The notes under the pieces: model-generated
What the model saw: only the letters and a program-made list of their open reading frames with translations
The model's database searches: none
What the model was told of the DNA's origin: nothing
Translations under genes and position numbers: made by a program
Assembly: GCA_039812645.1 (NCBI GenBank)
Contig: JBDIAV010000056.1
Coordinates: 1-22,161 of the forward strand
Direction: 5' to 3'
DNA length: 22,161 nt
DNA from: Ancrocorticia sp039812645
Lineage (GTDB): Bacteria > Actinomycetota > Actinomycetes > Actinomycetales > Actinomycetaceae
In this document: piece after piece, positions 21,320-22,161 of the stretch
How positions within the stretch are numbered: the stretch's first letter is position 1
Layout of the letters: each line of letters begins with the position of its first letter

Positions 21320-21787
21320 ATGGCAACGCATGAACCCGACGAGTTGCTGACTATCGGGGAGATGAGTCGGCGCACCGGCGTGGCCGTATCGGCGTTGCGC
21401 TACTACGAGAGCCTGGGCATGATCGCGTCGGTGCGCACGTCGGGGAACCAGCGCCGCTTTCCGCGGCACATGTTGCGCCGCGTTTCCCTCATTACGATGG
21501 GCAAGCGGCTGGGCATTTCCCTCGAGGATGTGCAGGAAGCGTTCGCGTCCGTCCCCCTCGAAAGCACGCCCACCCACGAAGATTGGCAGCGTGCGTCACG
21601 CGCGTGGAAACGGCAGCTGGAAGAACGACGACGAAGTATCGAACGGCTCGAGCGCGAACTCACCGGGTGTATCGGTTGCGGCTGTCTCTCCATGAAGGCG
21701 TGTGCTCTCCTTAATCCCGACGACGCCCTAGCCCACGCGGGCCCCGGCCCACAGCGTCTGGAAGGTGCTGAATCCGACGAGGTGTGA
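21320..21787 (+). CDS. soxR: SoxR, [2Fe-2S] redox-sensing MerR-family activator
   Basis: A 155-residue MerR-family regulator. The N-terminal winged helix (LLTIGEMSRRTGVAVSALRYYESLGMI) is followed by NQRRFPRHMLRRV, a dimerisation helix (DWQRASRAWKRQLEERRRSIERLERELTG), and the cluster-binding cysteines C117, C120, C122 and C128 in CIGCGCLSMKAC. That CX2CXCX5C spacing is diagnostic for SoxR. It senses redox-cycling compounds or oxidants through its cluster. ATG 21320 is chosen because SoxR similarity begins just after it; a start at 21212 would add 36 unrelated residues. No SoxS is in the window. The two SoxR boxes nearby suggest direct control of targets, as described for other actinobacteria. 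Confidence 0.94.
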   Translation: MATHEPDELLTIGEMSRRTGVAVSALRYYESLGMIASVRTSGNQRRFPRHMLRRVSLITMGKRLGISLEDVQEAFASVPLESTPTHEDWQRASRAWKRQLEERRRSIERLERELTGCIGCGCLSMKACALLNPDDALAHAGPGPQRLEGAESDEV

Positions 21788-21828
21788 GACGTCGGTGGAG
21801 AGCGAATCGCAGAGAGGGGACGATAGCA

Positions 21829-22032
21829 GAGGTAGTCGGTCGTTGGGGGCCGCGGGCCGGTTGGGGTGATATGCCACCGGGGCAGCCGGTCGTTGGGGGC
21901 AACCGCTTGTGGCGTCACTTCGCCGTCGTTCTATCTCGGGGGCAGCCGGTCGTCGGAGGCAACCGGCCAACGGAGGAGGCGTGCCACTGGGAGGCGAGAC
22001 GATAATGGAGGCAACCGGTCAACGAGGGTGAC
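21829..22032. repeat. Degenerate repeats downstream of soxR
   Basis: A 27-base unit beginning GGGGCAGCCGGTCGT is present at 21879-21905 and 21939-21965 with two differences, a 60-base period. Weaker versions lie near 21829-21850 (GTCGGTCGTTGGGGGC) and 22004-22020 (GGAGGCAACCGGTCAACG). The rest of 21788-22161 holds no supported gene; the short frames here follow the repeats. Confidence 0.65.
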
Positions 22033-22063
22033 GCGACAATCGGAGGAGCCTGGCCGGTTGAGT

Positions 22064-22094
22064 TGACTAGCCGGTTGAGGCGCCTGGCTAGTCA
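22064..22094 (+). terminator. Hairpin upstream of the edge SoxR promoter
   Basis: TGACTAGCC (22064-22072) pairs perfectly over nine bases with GGCTAGTCA (22086-22094), with a 13-base loop. GAGTTG/CAACTC further out can extend it imperfectly. It could end the soxR transcript before the next promoter, although it lies about 280 bases beyond the soxR stop. Confidence 0.45.
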
Positions 22095-22123
22095 TCATGA
22101 TTCAACTCGTCAAATATAGAGGT

Positions 22124-22154
22124 TTGACCTCAAGTTAACTTGAGGTTCTAGCAT
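22124..22154 (+). promoter_or_regulatory. SoxR-activated promoter facing out of the window
   Basis: TTGACC (22124-22129) and TAGCAT (22149-22154) are 19 bases apart. The spacer region contains the perfect 18 bp palindrome CCTCAAGTTAACTTGAGG (22128-22145), which is the sequence I recall for the E. coli soxS promoter SoxR site. Transcription should begin at about the last base shown, so the controlled gene is just to the right of this window. Confidence 0.88.
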
Positions 22155-22161
22155 GGGGTGA

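Overview
The window looks like chromosomal DNA of a moderately high-G+C actinobacterium. The Actinomycetaceae (Trueperella/Arcanobacterium/Actinomyces relatives) seem most likely, from the gene set (C1-family aminopeptidase C, MT0933-type small protein, 7Fe ferredoxin of FdxA type, actinobacterial GH32 and LacI) and the codon bias. That placement is inference; no rRNA or other phylogenetic marker is present.

Layout. 1-311 (-): a hicA-type toxin gene broken by a ~61 bp palindromic insertion and running off the left edge. 431-1666 (-): a cytoplasmic GH13 glycosidase. 1667-2295: non-coding, with a candidate promoter for the next gene. 2296-5541 (+): a large secreted ExeM/NucH-type nuclease (signal peptide, lamin-tail domain, OB-like region, EEP nuclease domain, five FG-GAP-like repeats). 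5609-15989 (-): a carbohydrate locus read as lacI, a solute-binding lipoprotein, two Opp-type permeases, two Opp-type ATPases, and two tandemly duplicated GH32 beta-fructosidases. 16005-16690: lacI promoter/operators, a 63 bp near-perfect palindrome and a GNAT remnant. 16649-17179 (-): an intact GNAT acetyltransferase divergent from 17337-18665 (+) pepC, with a hexanucleotide repeat between them. 18658-19827 (+): gluQ with an unusual Gly/Ser-rich N-terminus. 19828-20356: non-coding and repeat-rich, with a perfect 4 x 27 bp array. 20357-20539 (-): MT0933-family small protein. 20747-21067 (-): fdxA. 21320-21787 (+): soxR. 21788-22161: degenerate repeats and a SoxR-type promoter facing off the right edge.

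How the genes work together. The 5.6-16.0 kb locus reads as an uptake and breakdown system for fructose-containing oligosaccharides. A peptide-type (Opp/Dpp) ABC importer, whose binding protein resembles the oligosaccharide-binding branch of that family, would bring substrate in. Two cytoplasmic GH32 enzymes would hydrolyse it, under a LacI repressor. LacI-type operators (consensus TRAARCGYTTYA) lie at the lacI promoter and again before the last GH32 gene. At the right end, SoxR is paired with two SoxR-type promoters, both with a 19 bp -35/-10 spacer. One drives fdxA. The other contains the 18 bp palindrome I recall from the E. coli soxS promoter and drives a gene just outside the window.

No rRNA, tRNA, CRISPR array, prophage or recognisable transposase gene was seen. 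The least expected items are the Opp-type sugar importer with GH32 enzymes, the direct SoxR-fdxA wiring, and several palindromic or tandem-repeat elements.
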